From NCBI GenBank assembly GCA_903813345.2, contig CAIIXF020000008.1:34248867-34312866 (forward strand): DNA of 64,000 nucleotides. Direction: 5' to 3'. Under the pieces are notes generated by a model. That model did not search any database, was not told the origin of the DNA, and saw only the letters and a program-made list of their open reading frames with translations. The stretch comes from Owenia fusiformis (lineage: Eukaryota; Annelida; Polychaeta; Sabellida; Oweniidae). Every line of letters begins with the position of its first letter. Position 1 is the first letter of the stretch. The translations under genes were made by a program, and so were the position numbers. This document shows positions 13,466-24,340 of the stretch, piece by piece.

Positions 13466-13809
13466 TGTTGTGCTTGGCTTTGAGAGGATTTGTGGATTGG
13501 TACTAATAGGTATCAGAGTCGGTAATTAGCATGATTTGGCTAACAAACTGAACAGAAGAACATTAATTGTGTTTCTTAATTGAGCTTCATTCTCAGACTC
13601 CGACTCAATATACACCCCTCAGCACCTGGGTTATATTCTATATTCACTGATAAGTCTTTACAATATCTCAAGTTTTATGGTTTTATTACCTTTAGCTGAA
13701 TAGGAGCCTTATCAGTGAAGATAGATCAAAGGGAGCAAATATGCTGTTTCATAACCTTAACTTATAAAATATGATGTAAAAATACAAGTTGTTCTTTTAT
13801 GACACAACA
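13466..13809 (-). repeat. 5' LTR
   Basis: 344 bp, identical in ends and length to 7859-8202. On the minus strand it is followed by TTGGTGGAAAGCAGCC, starting with the TGG expected of a tRNA primer-binding site. The tRNA is not identified. Confidence 0.93.
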
Positions 13810-13930
13810 CACTTAGATTGTTGATTTGTTCATTCTAAAAGTAGAGTTGGTATCTATGTAGGTGTGCTATTTTTAGCATATTTATTCGGCACCGTTTATT
13901 CAAGCATGCTCATTTTCCCAGACACACCAG

Positions 13931-14242
13931 AATAGCCTGACAACGGTTAAGTCAGATACTGTTGTCACAAATGGCGGACATAACCGTCTCTCCAAATAGA
14001 TTTTCATGAACTGTATGTTTAACAATCAATCAAAGTGTCTTTATACTCATTGACCAGTTAATAATGTTCTACAATCGAAGTAAAGTCTTTAATTTAACCA
14101 ATCAAAATGAGATACGGGACAACGGACACTGCATTGTGGTGATTCACGACCCAATTTGATCAAAATTAGAAGATGATAAAGTCCCATGAAATGAGGACCA
14201 AGTGATTGAAAAGTTGAAGCGATTTACCGTTGTCAGGCTATT
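13931..14242. mobile_element. MITE with AATAGCCTGACAACGGT ends
   Basis: Terminal inverted repeats AATAGCCTGACAACGGTTAA (13931-13950) and TTTACCGTTGTCAGGCTATT (14223-14242) bound a 312-bp noncoding segment. Downstream, 14243-14838 holds nothing that I recognise. The first partial copy of the 2A exon starts at about 14840. Confidence 0.8.
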
Positions 14243-14839
14243 CCGATGTGAGAGTGATTACAAATTGATTGTTCTTCAAATCTAAGCTGGTTTGAACAGT
14301 TATAAATAACAAATTGAGAGCATATCAAAAAGTGTCCCATCTATAGTGGGCAACCCTGTATTCATGTTTATTTGGCTTAAAACAAACATTTCATAATTGA
14401 ACAACTTACAAATTAGAGACAATGTGATGCCAATATTTGTTTTACAGATGAAAACAGTAAAACTCTAGATAAGATTAATGGCAATATTTCACAATGAAAT
14501 TGTTTTTATGAGGAAACGTTTTTTAAAATCAAAGAACTACCAAGACACCTATCACCTTGAGACAAATTGTGATAATTGTTTGGTAAGAGTCCTTCAAATT
14601 CTAAAGTTAAAACAAACATAAAAAACTTCAACATTCAGAGTGCAATGGTCAATGCCTTTGATGTTTTGTTTTCTTTACTTTCTTACATTTTCATCTTATA
14701 TGTGTATTCAAAATCCCTGTATTTAAAAAACTCCCTTTAATAGATGACTCACCACCTACTTGATTGACACTTGTACATGGTTCAAGTTGTTTTTATTAAT
14801 GTTTGTATCATAAATCTAAACTGTCAGTGTGTTTTGTTA

Positions 14840-15640
14840 CTTTTAGGTCATGGATGTGACTATGGACCAATATTGGAGTGCTATAGGCAACTTCCAACCA
14901 TATGGCCCCATCGACTCCATTACTGCAAAAGCTGAGGCCTTGAGGAATAATCCTCAATTACCAAACCATAACTGGTCCTTTAAACATAAGTGCATTTTTT
15001 ACTGTTAGGTCATGGGTGTGACAATAGACCAATATTGGAGTGCTATAGGCAACTTCCACCCACAAGGGCCCATCAACTCCAGTACTGTATAAGCTGAGGC
15101 CTTGACGAAAAATCCTCTATTGCCAAACCATAACTGGTCCTTTAAACATAAGTGCATTTTATTACTGTTAGGTCATTGGTTTGACAATAGACCAATGATG
15201 AAGCACTATAAGCAACTTCCACCCACATGGCCCCACCAACTCTTACGTAATAGCTTAGGGCTTAAGAAGCAATCCCCAATTGCCCTACCATACCTGGTCC
15301 TTTAAACATAAGTGCATTTTGTTACTTTTTGGTCATGGATGTGACAAAATCAAGGAGAGCTAGGGGCAACTTCCACCCACATAGCCCCGTGAACTCCAGT
15401 TATGAAATAGCAGAGGCCCTTAGAAACAATCCCCAATTGCCATACCATACCTGGTCCTTTAAACATGAGTGTATTTTGCTACTTTTAGGTCATGGGTGTG
15501 ACAATAGACCAATGGCGGAGTGCTATAGGCAACTTCAACCCACATGGCCCCACCTCCAGTTATGTAATAGCTGAGGCCCTGAGGAACAATCCCCAATTGC
15601 CATACCATACCTAGTCCTTTAAACATAGTGTATTTTGTTA
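14840..15640 (+). repeat. Tandem decayed copies of the 2A-gene first exon (about 160-bp unit)
   Basis: Five partial units precede the functional exon. Each starts with a TTACTTTTAGGTCATGG-like acceptor and start (ATG or its remnant near 14850, 15012, 15174, 15329, 15492). Each continues with the same coding-like stretch (SAIGNF.P.GP.NSS....AEALR.NPQL) and then diverges into an intron-like TGGTCCTTTAAACATAAGTG segment instead of the hydrophobic 2A part. Some have in-frame stops. The unit is thus intron end plus exon start, and only the sixth copy (15648-15828) carries the 2A motif and the donor. Confidence 0.85.
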
Positions 15641-15647
15641 CTTTTAG

Positions 15648-18600
15648 GTCATGGGTGTGACAATAGACCAATGGCGGAGTGCTATAGGCAACTTCCACCC
15701 ACAGGGCCCTTCCAATTCCAGTTATGTAATAGCTGAGGCCTTAAGGGGCAATCCTCAATTGTTGCTAGTGATCACCTTCCTTTTGCTGATAGGGGGAGTT
15801 GAATCCAACCCAGGTCCTGAGACACAAGGTAAAGTTATGGATAAAAGTTTTTAAATACATAAAGATATATACTAAAACGTTATACGTGGTTTATATTACT
15901 TAGTGATAAAATAACAGATGAGAAAATTAAATTTTGCTGTGATTTTATCAAATCTTGAAGCACTTAGAATCGAATGGCAGTAGAAAATCAACTTGGTATG
16001 AACTGGCAATTCCGTTTAATTTTGTTATTTCATGTTTATGTTCTGCAGAGACTACTGCTGATGCAATGCATCTGCTTGGCCAGAGAATAACAGCATGTGA
16101 TCAGAAGACAGAGCTCAAAAAGCAAGCTGGGTACATGTATAAATTGGGATTAGCTTATGCCAAACTGGCATGTGAGACATCAGATCATTGGCAGTTCATC
16201 TATGCAACAGCACTCCTCAATGCAGCACTACAACGCATTGAGAAAAAGCCAAAGGCTGTTGGAGGCATCCTAGGTAAGTGTTTACCTCTAAGTGTTAGAG
16301 GCAAACATATACTAACTGTACAATCTATAACTGACCAGTTGCAACGAATAGAGACCGACTTTCTTAAAACAGTATCTAAAGTCAACAATGAATCAACTGC
16401 AGACTGTACAGAAAGGTACAAGAATCATCTGGATCAAGTAAGGACATATTCTACTGATACCATAAATAAGATTCATAAGAATGACATGCAAGTAGATAGT
16501 GTTACATCTGAAATGAGTGATGAATGTGAAGACAGGCTAATAGTGAACAGCAAAGAGTTCTATAAGAACCTTACAGGTCAGATAAAAGAGTTTCATGGGG
16601 TAATATTTGATGAATGTGTGAAAGTACTAGGTGCTCCAATGTGTAGGTTTGTGTTTCTAGGGTTAGGTTCACTGGCTAGAAAGGAGGTGACTGCATGGTC
16701 TGATCTTGAGTCAGCAATCATTTATGATCCAAATGGCAAATCACCTTCGGAAATTGGTGAGATCAAACAGTATTTCAGGGTCCTTATGCATTATTTTCAC
16801 ATGAAAATCATCAATTTGGGTGAAACTCGTTTAAATGTTCTTGATATACCTGTCCTCAGTGATTTCAATTCACAACTTGATCAAGGTTTTGAGGACAATA
16901 ATTTTTCTGACATGGTAACAAAACAGGGTCTCTGTTTTGATGGTACCCTTCCTAAAGCAAGCAAGACACCATTTGGAAGAAAGTCCACCACTGTTGCAAA
17001 TGTAAAGTCTGACAAGCTAGAGCTTATTATGACATCTAAAGAAATGGCTAATTGTCAGTTAACAGCTATTTCAATTAAAGAAGGGTATCACCTTAGTGAT
17101 GTGCTTCTTACATCTACTTTTATTAAAGGAGACAAATTTCTATGGGAAATGTATAATATGAAGGTTCATAACACTATTGAATTGCAGTCATCATCAAATC
17201 TAAGTATCTCGATAGGTCAAGAACGTGGATATGCTACATTAAAGGATGACTTAAAAAATTATGACAGCAATCCTTTAACACCCGAGTCATTGCAAAAACA
17301 AATGCGCACAAAACACACAATTTACAGATTTGCCACAATATCTATCAACATTCTCAAACTGATATATCACTGTAAGTCAGTTAGCCCCCTTGATATCTTA
17401 GAGGAGTTGGAACAGAAACAGGTTCTGACTGAGAGAGCCAAGAAAGATTTACAAGTGATGGTTTGTCTAGCCACTAATATTAGGCATCTTGTATACAGCA
17501 GATATGACCAGCAAGAAGAGATTGTATCCTTCCTGGCTCCAAATCCTAGTCATTTGACTTCAGTTAACCCAGATGTAGTATCTGTGAGGGATTTCAATGC
17601 AATATACAGGTTCTATGCTACATTATTCCCCTGGTCTGAATTTCTAAAAACACACTCCACAGATCTAGCAAAATGCACACATCTAGCTAGATATATTGAT
17701 AACAGTGATACTACAAAGGGCCAGCTCCATGAAGAAATGCTATTCACTGATAATGCACTCAAAGCCTATATACGTGAAGAAGAGAGGCTCATATTACTAG
17801 AAGGGAAAGAAAACCAAATAAAATGCAGCAATGTGAAACAAAGCATAGGCAAGCTTTATGAATCTCAGGGAAAGTACAATCTGTCAATGAAATACCATGA
17901 ACAAAGCCTCACAATGTACAAACAGATATTTGGAGATAAGCCACATCATGGTATAGCACAATCACTTTATGGTATTGGTAAAGCGTATAAAGGAAGAGGT
18001 GATTATACCAATGCAATCAAATACTATAAGCAAGGTCTGAATATGATGAACCACATATATGAAAATCAACCACATTTAATAATAGCAAACATATTAAGTA
18101 GCATTGGAGATGTATATTTCAGGACAGCCAATTATAACACGGCAATACAATACCATAAGCAAAGTCTAGAAATGTACAAAAAGTTACTTGGGGACAAAGC
18201 ACACTCTGGAGAAGCAAATACAATCAGGAACATTGGAATTGCATACTGGAGTAAAGGTCACCATGACCAGGCTATTCAATACTACAATCAGAGTCTGGAA
18301 ATGTACAGAAAGACATATGGAGACAAGTCACATCCTGACATAGCAAATACACTAAACAACATTGATGTTGCATACAATGATAAAGGTGACCATGACAAGG
18401 CTATTCAATGCTACAATCAGAATCTGGACATGTACAGAGAGACATATGGAGACCAGTCACATCCTAGCATAGCAGTGACACTAAACAACATTGGTATTGC
18501 ATACAATGATAAAGGTGACCATGACATGGCTATTCAATACTATAAACAGAGTCTAGACATGTATAGAGAGACATATGGAGACAAGTCACATCCTAGCATA

Positions 18601-19500
18601 GCAAGGACACTAAACAACATTGGCTGTGCACACTGGAGTAAATACAGAGATAAAGGTGAACATGACAAGGCTTTTCAACACTACAATCAGAGTCTGGACA
18701 TGTACAGAGAGATATATGGGGACAAGTCAAATCCAGACATAGCAAGGACACTAAACAACATTGGTATTGCATACAGTGATACAGGTAAACATGACAAGGC
18801 TATTCAACTCTACAATCAGAGTCTGGACATGTACAGAGAGATATATGGGGACAAGTCAAATCAAGACATAGCAAGGACACTAAACAACATTGGTATTGCA
18901 TACAGTGATAAAGGTGAACATGACAAGGCTATTCAATATTACAATAAGAGTCTGGACATGTACAGAGAGACATATGGAGACCAGTCACATCCTGACATAG
19001 CAAGGACACTAAACAACATTGGTATTGCATACAGTGATACAGGTAGAGATGACAAGGCTATTCAATTCTACAATCAGAGTCTGAACATGTACAGAGAGAT
19101 ATATGGAGACAAGTCACATCCTAGAATAGCAAGGACACTAAACAACATTGGCTGTGCACACTGGAGTAAAGGTGAAGATGACCAGGCTATTCAATACTAC
19201 AATCAGAGTCTGTACATGTACAGAGAAGCATATGGAGACCAATCACACACTGATATAGCAAAGACACAACACAACATTGGTAATGCATACTCAAGGATTG
19301 GTGAACATGACAAGGCTATTCAATACTACAATCAGAGTCTGGACATGTACAGAGAGATATATGGAGACAAGTCACATCCTAGAATAGCAAGGACACTAAA
19401 CAGCATTGCCATTGCACACTGGAGTAAAGGTGAGAGGACTAAGGCAAGTGAATACTATAAACAGAGTAGAGACATGAAGAAACAATTAAACAAAAACTAG
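15648..19500 (+). CDS. 2A-peptide / nucleotidyltransferase-like / TPR protein, gene A
   Basis: Two exons, 15648-15828 (ATG at 15651, right after an ACTTTTAG acceptor) and 16049-19500, join in frame (CAA-G|AG-ACT) to give 1209 residues. Residues 1-56 are a short leader with a hydrophobic stretch (about 37-47) ending GVESNPGP. This is a 2A-like ribosome-skipping motif, predicted to release a 55-residue peptide and start the main protein at Pro56. Residues about 230-460 hold a GlnD/DUF294-type nucleotidyltransferase signature: GS at about 266-267, then SDLES with Asp278 and Glu280 as likely metal ligands, followed by helices like the DUF294 C-terminal region. From about 652 to the end are 13 kinesin-light-chain-like TPRs of 42 residues (AIQYYNQSLDMYRETYGDKS type). 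The substrate and partner are unknown. The family's 2A leaders resemble those described on invertebrate NLR-type proteins, so an immune or sensing role is only an inference. Confidence 0.88.
15759..15818 (+). other. 2A-like translational recoding motif, gene A
   Basis: The codons give a hydrophobic LLLVITFLLLI run followed by GGVESNPGP. The consensus is D-V/I-E-x-N-P-G-P. Here the first residue is Gly rather than Asp, while Glu, Asn, Pro, Gly and Pro are all present. The break would fall between Gly55 (15813-15815) and Pro56 (15816-15818). The same motif sits at the same place in gene B. Confidence 0.8.
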
Positions 19501-20460
19501 AGTCATCATACACATCAGCTTCTGTTACGCATTCACACGCTATCTAAACTAACATTGTAAATAACATTACATCGAAATTACATACATAAATTACATAAAC
19601 AACTATGAACTCTCCCTTATGAAATAAACTACAGAATAAATGATGTTGACATAATAATTATTTTAATTTTGAACATTTTAAACTCAACAATTGAAAGAAA
19701 ACATTAGTTAGCATTACATATCCAACCAGAGGAGGAATTTATTAAAATTGGGAGTATTTGGTGACACTTTTTATAATGTGATTTCAAATTACTTGTAGAA
19801 CTGGACAATCAGGAACAGTTACACAGTGATTGGTTTTAATTCACAGATACTAGTTTTCTGCATGAAAAAAATCAAAATTCTGCAAAAAATTCTGCAAGAA
19901 AAAAAGCAAATTCTGCAAGGAGAAAATCGAAATTCTGCACTTTTCCAAAAAAGCCCAAATTCTGCAATCTTTTAAAACGGAAGTCAGCTACTTTCTAGGT
20001 AAGAACTGCGCGTCATTAGCGAACTCAATTTAGCGAATTTAAACGTGATAGAATGTTGAATTTCACGGTGAAATCGTACTTGTACTCAATAATGATTGAT
20101 TGTTGGACATAAACAGACACTCTTCAAATACCCCGCAAAGGTAGGAGATCGTAAAATATGTAATTTCTGGAAATTCTGGTAATTCCGCGGGATTTTCATG
20201 AAAATCAGGGATTCTGCAAAAAATTGAAGTTTTGTCAAATTCCGTCCACGCCGCGGAATTACGGAATACTAGTATCTATGGTAATTTCAAAGTTCATTTT
20301 GAATTAATTTGCATTACACATCCAACCAAAGGACTTATTTATTGAAATTGGGTGATACTTTTTATAGTGTGATTTCAAATTACTTGTAGAACTAGACAAT
20401 CAGGAACACAGTGATTGATTTGTAATGTTGAAACTTTAGTATATGTCAAAATTAATTTCT
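19501..20460 (+). repeat. Duplicated 3' UTR of gene A with an inserted MITE
   Basis: After the stop codon come GAGTCATCATACACATCAGC-type sequence and an AATAAA-rich 3' flank that recurs at 21665-22080 and 43598-44040. A second partial copy starts at about 20281 and runs until AATTAATTTCT, where it joins directly to the middle of a TPR unit (ACAATCAGAGTCTGG at 20461). That junction marks the breakpoint of a local tandem duplication. Between the two copies lies the element at 19845-20277. Confidence 0.75.
19845..20277. mobile_element. Short TIR element rich in ATTCTGCA
   Basis: AGATACTAGT at 19845-19854 and its exact complement ACTAGTATCT at 20268-20277 bound a 433-bp segment. Its left part repeats AAATTCTGCA several times. 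There is no coding capacity. Its class is not clear. Confidence 0.6.
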
Positions 20461-21660
20461 ACAATCAGAGTCTGGACATGTACAGAGAGACATAAGGAGA
20501 CAAGTCACATCCTGATATAGCAATGACACTTAACAACATTGGTTATGCATGCGGGGGTAAAGGTGACCATGACCAGGCTATTCAATACTACAATCAGAGT
20601 CTGGACATGTACAGAGAGACATATGGAGACAAGTCACATCCTGATATAGCAATGACACTTAACAACATTGGTTATGCATGCGGGGGTAAAGGTGAACATG
20701 ACAAGGCTATTCAATACTACAATCAGAGTCTGGACATGTACAGAGAGACATATGGAGACAAGTCACATTCTGACATAGCAATGACACTAAACAACATTGG
20801 AATTGCATACTGGAGTAAAGGTGAACATGACCAGGCTATTCAATACTACAATCAGAGTCTGGACATGTACAGAGAGACATATGGAGACAAGTCACATCCT
20901 GATATAGCAATGACACTTAACAACATTGGTTATGCATGCGGGGGTAAAGGTGAACATGACAAGGCTATTCAATACTACAATCAGAGTCTGGACATGTACA
21001 GAGAGACATATGGAGACAAGTCACATCCTGATATAGCAATGACACTTAACAACATTGGTTATGCATGCGGGGGTAAAGGTGAACATGACAAGGCTATTCA
21101 ATACTACAATCAGAGTCTGGACATGTACAGAGAGACATATGGAGACAAGTCACATCCTGATATAGCAATGACATTTAACAACATTGGTTATGCATGCGGG
21201 GGTAAAGGTGAACATGACAAGGCTATTCAATACTACAATCAGAGTCTGGACATGTACGGAGAGACATATGGAGACAAGTCACATCCTGACATAGCAAGTA
21301 CACTTAACAACATTGGTACTGCATTCAATGATAAAGGTGACCATGACCAGGCTATTCAACACTACAATCAGAGTCTGAACATGTACAGAAAGACATATGG
21401 AGACAAGGCACATTCTGACATAGCAATGACACTAAACAACATTGGAATTGCATACTGGAGTAAAGGTGAACATGACCAGGCTATTCAATACTACAATCAG
21501 AGTCTGGACATGTACAGAGAGACATATGGAGACAAGTCACATTCTGATTTAGCAATGACACTTAACAACATTTGTATTGCATACTCTGGTCTAATAGGAA
21601 AGGTGAGATGAATAAGGCAAGTGAATACTATAAACAGAGTAGAGACATGTAGAAACGATT
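20461..21660 (+). pseudogene. Headless TPR array, third NTase-TPR copy
   Basis: About nine TPR units of 126 bp, nearly identical to each other (GEHDKAIQYYNQSLDMYRET and TLNNIGYACGGK recur), make an open frame from 20523 to 21611. It begins inside a unit without a 2A exon or nucleotidyltransferase region. The first unit has a TAA (20493-20495) in place of the Tyr codon of YGDKS. The end is shifted by one base near 21590, so the normal KASEYYKQSRDMKKQ end is out of frame and followed by TAG. It is a tandem duplicate of the 3' half of gene A. The units are more alike than those of genes A or B, which suggests recent unit expansion. Confidence 0.8.
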
Positions 21661-22477
21661 AAACAAAAACTAGATTCATCATACATATCAACTTCTGTTA
21701 CGCATTCACACACTATCTAAACTAACATTAATATTGTAAATAACATAACATCGAAATTACATACATAAATTACATAAACAATTATGAACTCTCACTTATG
21801 AAATAAACTACAGAATAAATGATGTTGACATGATAATTATTTTAATTTTGAACATTTCAAACTCAACAATTTAAAGAAAAACATAAGTTTGCATTATATA
21901 TTCAACCAAAGGAGGTATTTATTGAAATTGGGAGTATTTGGTGACACTTTGTATAGTGTGAATTCAAATTACTTGTAGAACTGGACAATCAGTGAACACA
22001 GTTGTAATTTTGAAACTTAAGCATATGTCAAAATTAATTTCTGACCATTATACATAAAGGTGTTTTTCAATAAAAACTATATTCAATGGTCATAAAATTC
22101 ATCACCATTCTTGTTAATAGTACTATATTCTTATTCCAAAATATAACATTATTTTAGGAATGGAGTTCCCAATAGAAAATTGGGATATTAGTCTTGATTA
22201 TTCCATGCCTCTATTATGTACCAAAGCAGATTTTTTGGCTGATTTTCCATTTTAATTTTGGTCTATATTTTGCTCAATTATACAGAACTGTGTATAATTC
22301 ATGATATTGTAATTGTTTAATTAGCATAAGGTATAGTGTACGATTGTTTTAATTGTCAAACTTTTCTTCAGTATTGGAGGCTAAATAAATAAATAAATTA
22401 CTGTATGTAATGTCACTGTCTTAAATAAAAGCAAATAAATTATACATACATGTACATACATGCATACATACATATAA

Positions 22478-22796
22478 CTGTGTATTACATACCTAGCGAA
22501 GCATTTGTATGGAAGTCAATGGGAAAGTTAGCGAGCTATATCCACCGATATTGCCCGATTACCCCGATATAGCCCGATTACCTCGTTTTGATATTAGATT
22601 TCTTTAATAACCATGATAATATCATGACGTCACGTCATTGATACAAAGTAACCATGGGAACAAAGGCATGTAATACATCAGTTATGTCACTATGACGTGA
22701 AATATGCCTTCGTTCTTGCCCAAATATAGAGCCTCCCAAGGTCGGCCTATATTGGGAGAACTCAGGCATATTTCACGTCATAGTGACATAACCTCT
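22478..22796. mobile_element. Palindromic insertion absent from copy B
   Basis: Copy B runs straight from ATAACTGTATAT into AGAATGTTCG, while copy A has about 320 extra bases here. They include the inverted pair GTTATGTCACTATGACGTGA (22681-22700) and TCACGTCATAGTGACATAAC (22772-22792), about 30 bp per arm in all, and a CCGATATTGCCCGATTACC repeat. Confidence 0.65.
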
Positions 22797-23133
22797 AAAT
22801 ATAGAATGTTCGTTGTTTATAAATATGATATGTGAAAATTAATAAACAAATTCAGTTATATTGCACCCTGGTCAAATCTGAAAATGACATGCCATCCTGT
22901 TGAATTCTGAAAACATGCCATCCTGTTGTACATGTTGGCACCTTGTCACACGCAGTAAAATATTGAGATAGTTTGACCAAACTTGTACAATCAAGATTTA
23001 GCAACCTGTTCAAAGAATCACTGGTTTCTCCATTATCTGTAAACATGTTAAAAATCTGTCACTGATGTAAAATATATTAAAGATGCAGTGTCATAATAAA
23101 AAATTAACTTTTTTTGTATTGTAATGCTAGAAC

Positions 23134-23374
23134 ACAGGGTGTTCAATAAATGATGGCACTAGGTCCCTTATTCTGTCAAAGATTAAGCAACCTTGTTAAC
23201 CCTAACCCTAATTTTTCTGAAGAATGTCATCGTGAGTGAACTTGAAATATATCAAAGACCATGATCTACAGACAATGAAACAATGGCTGTTATAGCAACT
23301 CAGTAACATGTGCATTTGACTGTAGACTCAAATATGCCCTGGTGAAAATTTGTTTAATTTAGTGAACACACTGT
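23134..23374. mobile_element. Mariner-type MITE, copy A
   Basis: It starts ACAGGGTGTTCAATAAATGA and ends near GTGAACACACTGTAT. The paralogue at 56651-56921 has a better right end (TTTATTGAACACCCCGTAT). Copy A carries two telomere-like repeats (TAACCCTAACCCTAA, 23197-23211) that copy B lacks. Confidence 0.7.
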
Positions 23375-23424
23375 ATATGGATTTGATGCAGATGATATAA
23401 ACACTGTAGATAAGAGGATCTTAC

Positions 23425-23574
23425 TTGTTTTAAATAATTTAATTGCTGTTTTCCTTTCCTCATTGTCCTCAGGCTTCAATGCAGGTGCAACCACTATGCT
23501 GATGTCATCACTCACTGTGACATCATCAACCTCCATTGGAGTGGCTCCATCTTTTGTTGAAGTTGGTGCATCAC
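23425..23574 (-). CDS. Conserved unrecognised exon (PMEVDD exon), copy A
   Basis: A 150-bp segment bounded by a CTTTAAG acceptor and an ACAA|GTAAGA donor, with two bases of a split codon at its start. It encodes an acidic then charged stretch: DAPTSTKDGATPMEVDD, VTVSDDISIVVAPALKP and EDNEERKTAIKLFKT. The paralogue at 56966-57115 keeps length, frame and splice sites and differs by very few residues (Ser/Leu in the first part), while the flanking DNA has many indels. I do not recognise the protein. It is an internal exon, and no neighbouring exon could be identified. Confidence 0.6.
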
Positions 23575-24122
23575 CTTAAAGCAAAAATAGCAAAATTATA
23601 CATTCAGAGAATTAGGAAACTAGAAATCGGCAACGTCATGGAGTTTCAATGAACTGGCAATTGCACATTACTTATAAATTGAAAAAAAGGTCTTAATAAA
23701 ATATTCAGTATGATATAGCCATCTCCATCATGAGAATTCATGGACTTCTATATCTAAGCTTCTTTCTCGAAGACTATGAGATAGTTCAGAGATTACTTTC
23801 GATCTGGTTCCGTACAGTTTTCTTGAAAATATTGATGACCAGTCAAATCAATTACAGATATCAACTGACCAATGAGATTGTTTTAAACTTTGAAATCCTG
23901 ATGGATATCTTCACCTAAGCCTAACTGGAGTCATAAAAATAAGTGAATTGATGCAACTTGAGATTAAGTTTACAACTAATGACAGTGGCAATACAATATC
24001 ATGTAACACTATGTAATGTTTAACATTAAGGGCAATACATACATGATAAACATCACACTTAGAATGCTGTACCACTCCAATCTGAGGATACTAGGTTGCA
24101 AATGGTAACCAACTAATGTCTA

Positions 24123-24340
24123 GGTCACATTTGCTCCAGTTCATTGGCCAGCGCCCGGCTGATTGAGTATTTTGTTCAAAATTAAGGGGAAATCTCAAAT
24201 TTGAGATCAGATGTGAACTCCTGAGAACTTGTACATGATTTAAAAAAATGTTTGGTCAATTTGAAGCAAGTTAAAATCAGTTTTGAACAAAATACCGCAA
24301 TCGGCCGGGCGCTGGCGGATGAATCTGAGCAAATGTGACC
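24123..24340. mobile_element. MITE with GGTCACATTTGCTC ends, inside the UGT fragment
   Basis: GGTCACATTTGCTC (24123-24136) and GAGCAAATGTGACC (24327-24340) are exact complements. The inner arms also pair (GGCCAGCGCCCGGC.TGATTG against CAATCGGCCGGGCGCTGGC). A partial copy, broken by a mariner insertion, is at 57587-57693. Confidence 0.85.

Larger units (their letters stand above)
7859..13809 (-). mobile_element. LTR retrotransposon, Ty3/gypsy-like, mostly noncoding interior
   Basis: Direct 344-bp LTRs at 7859-8202 and 13466-13809 both start TGTTGTG and end CACAACA, and differ at three positions only. CACT flanks both outer ends (7855-7858, 13810-13813), a likely 4-bp target duplication. A purine tract (AAGTGGGGAGTAT on the minus strand) abuts the left LTR, which makes it the 3' LTR, so the element reads on the minus strand. 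A gag zinc-knuckle ORF and a short RT start lie at the 5' side. The remaining 4.4 kb (8203-12680) has no recognisable protease, RNase H or integrase. High LTR identity with a gutted interior points to a nonautonomous element mobilised in trans. Confidence 0.9.
22100..24122. repeat. Segmental duplication block A3
   Basis: Colinear with 54780-57600, interrupted in B by extra insertions. Shared landmarks are TTCCAAAATATAACATTATT, a TAAATAAATAAATTACTGTA run, a GTACATACAT microsatellite, the ACAGGATGGCATG double motif, a MITE and the 150-bp exon. Apart from the exon I see no coding sequence. Confidence 0.85.
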
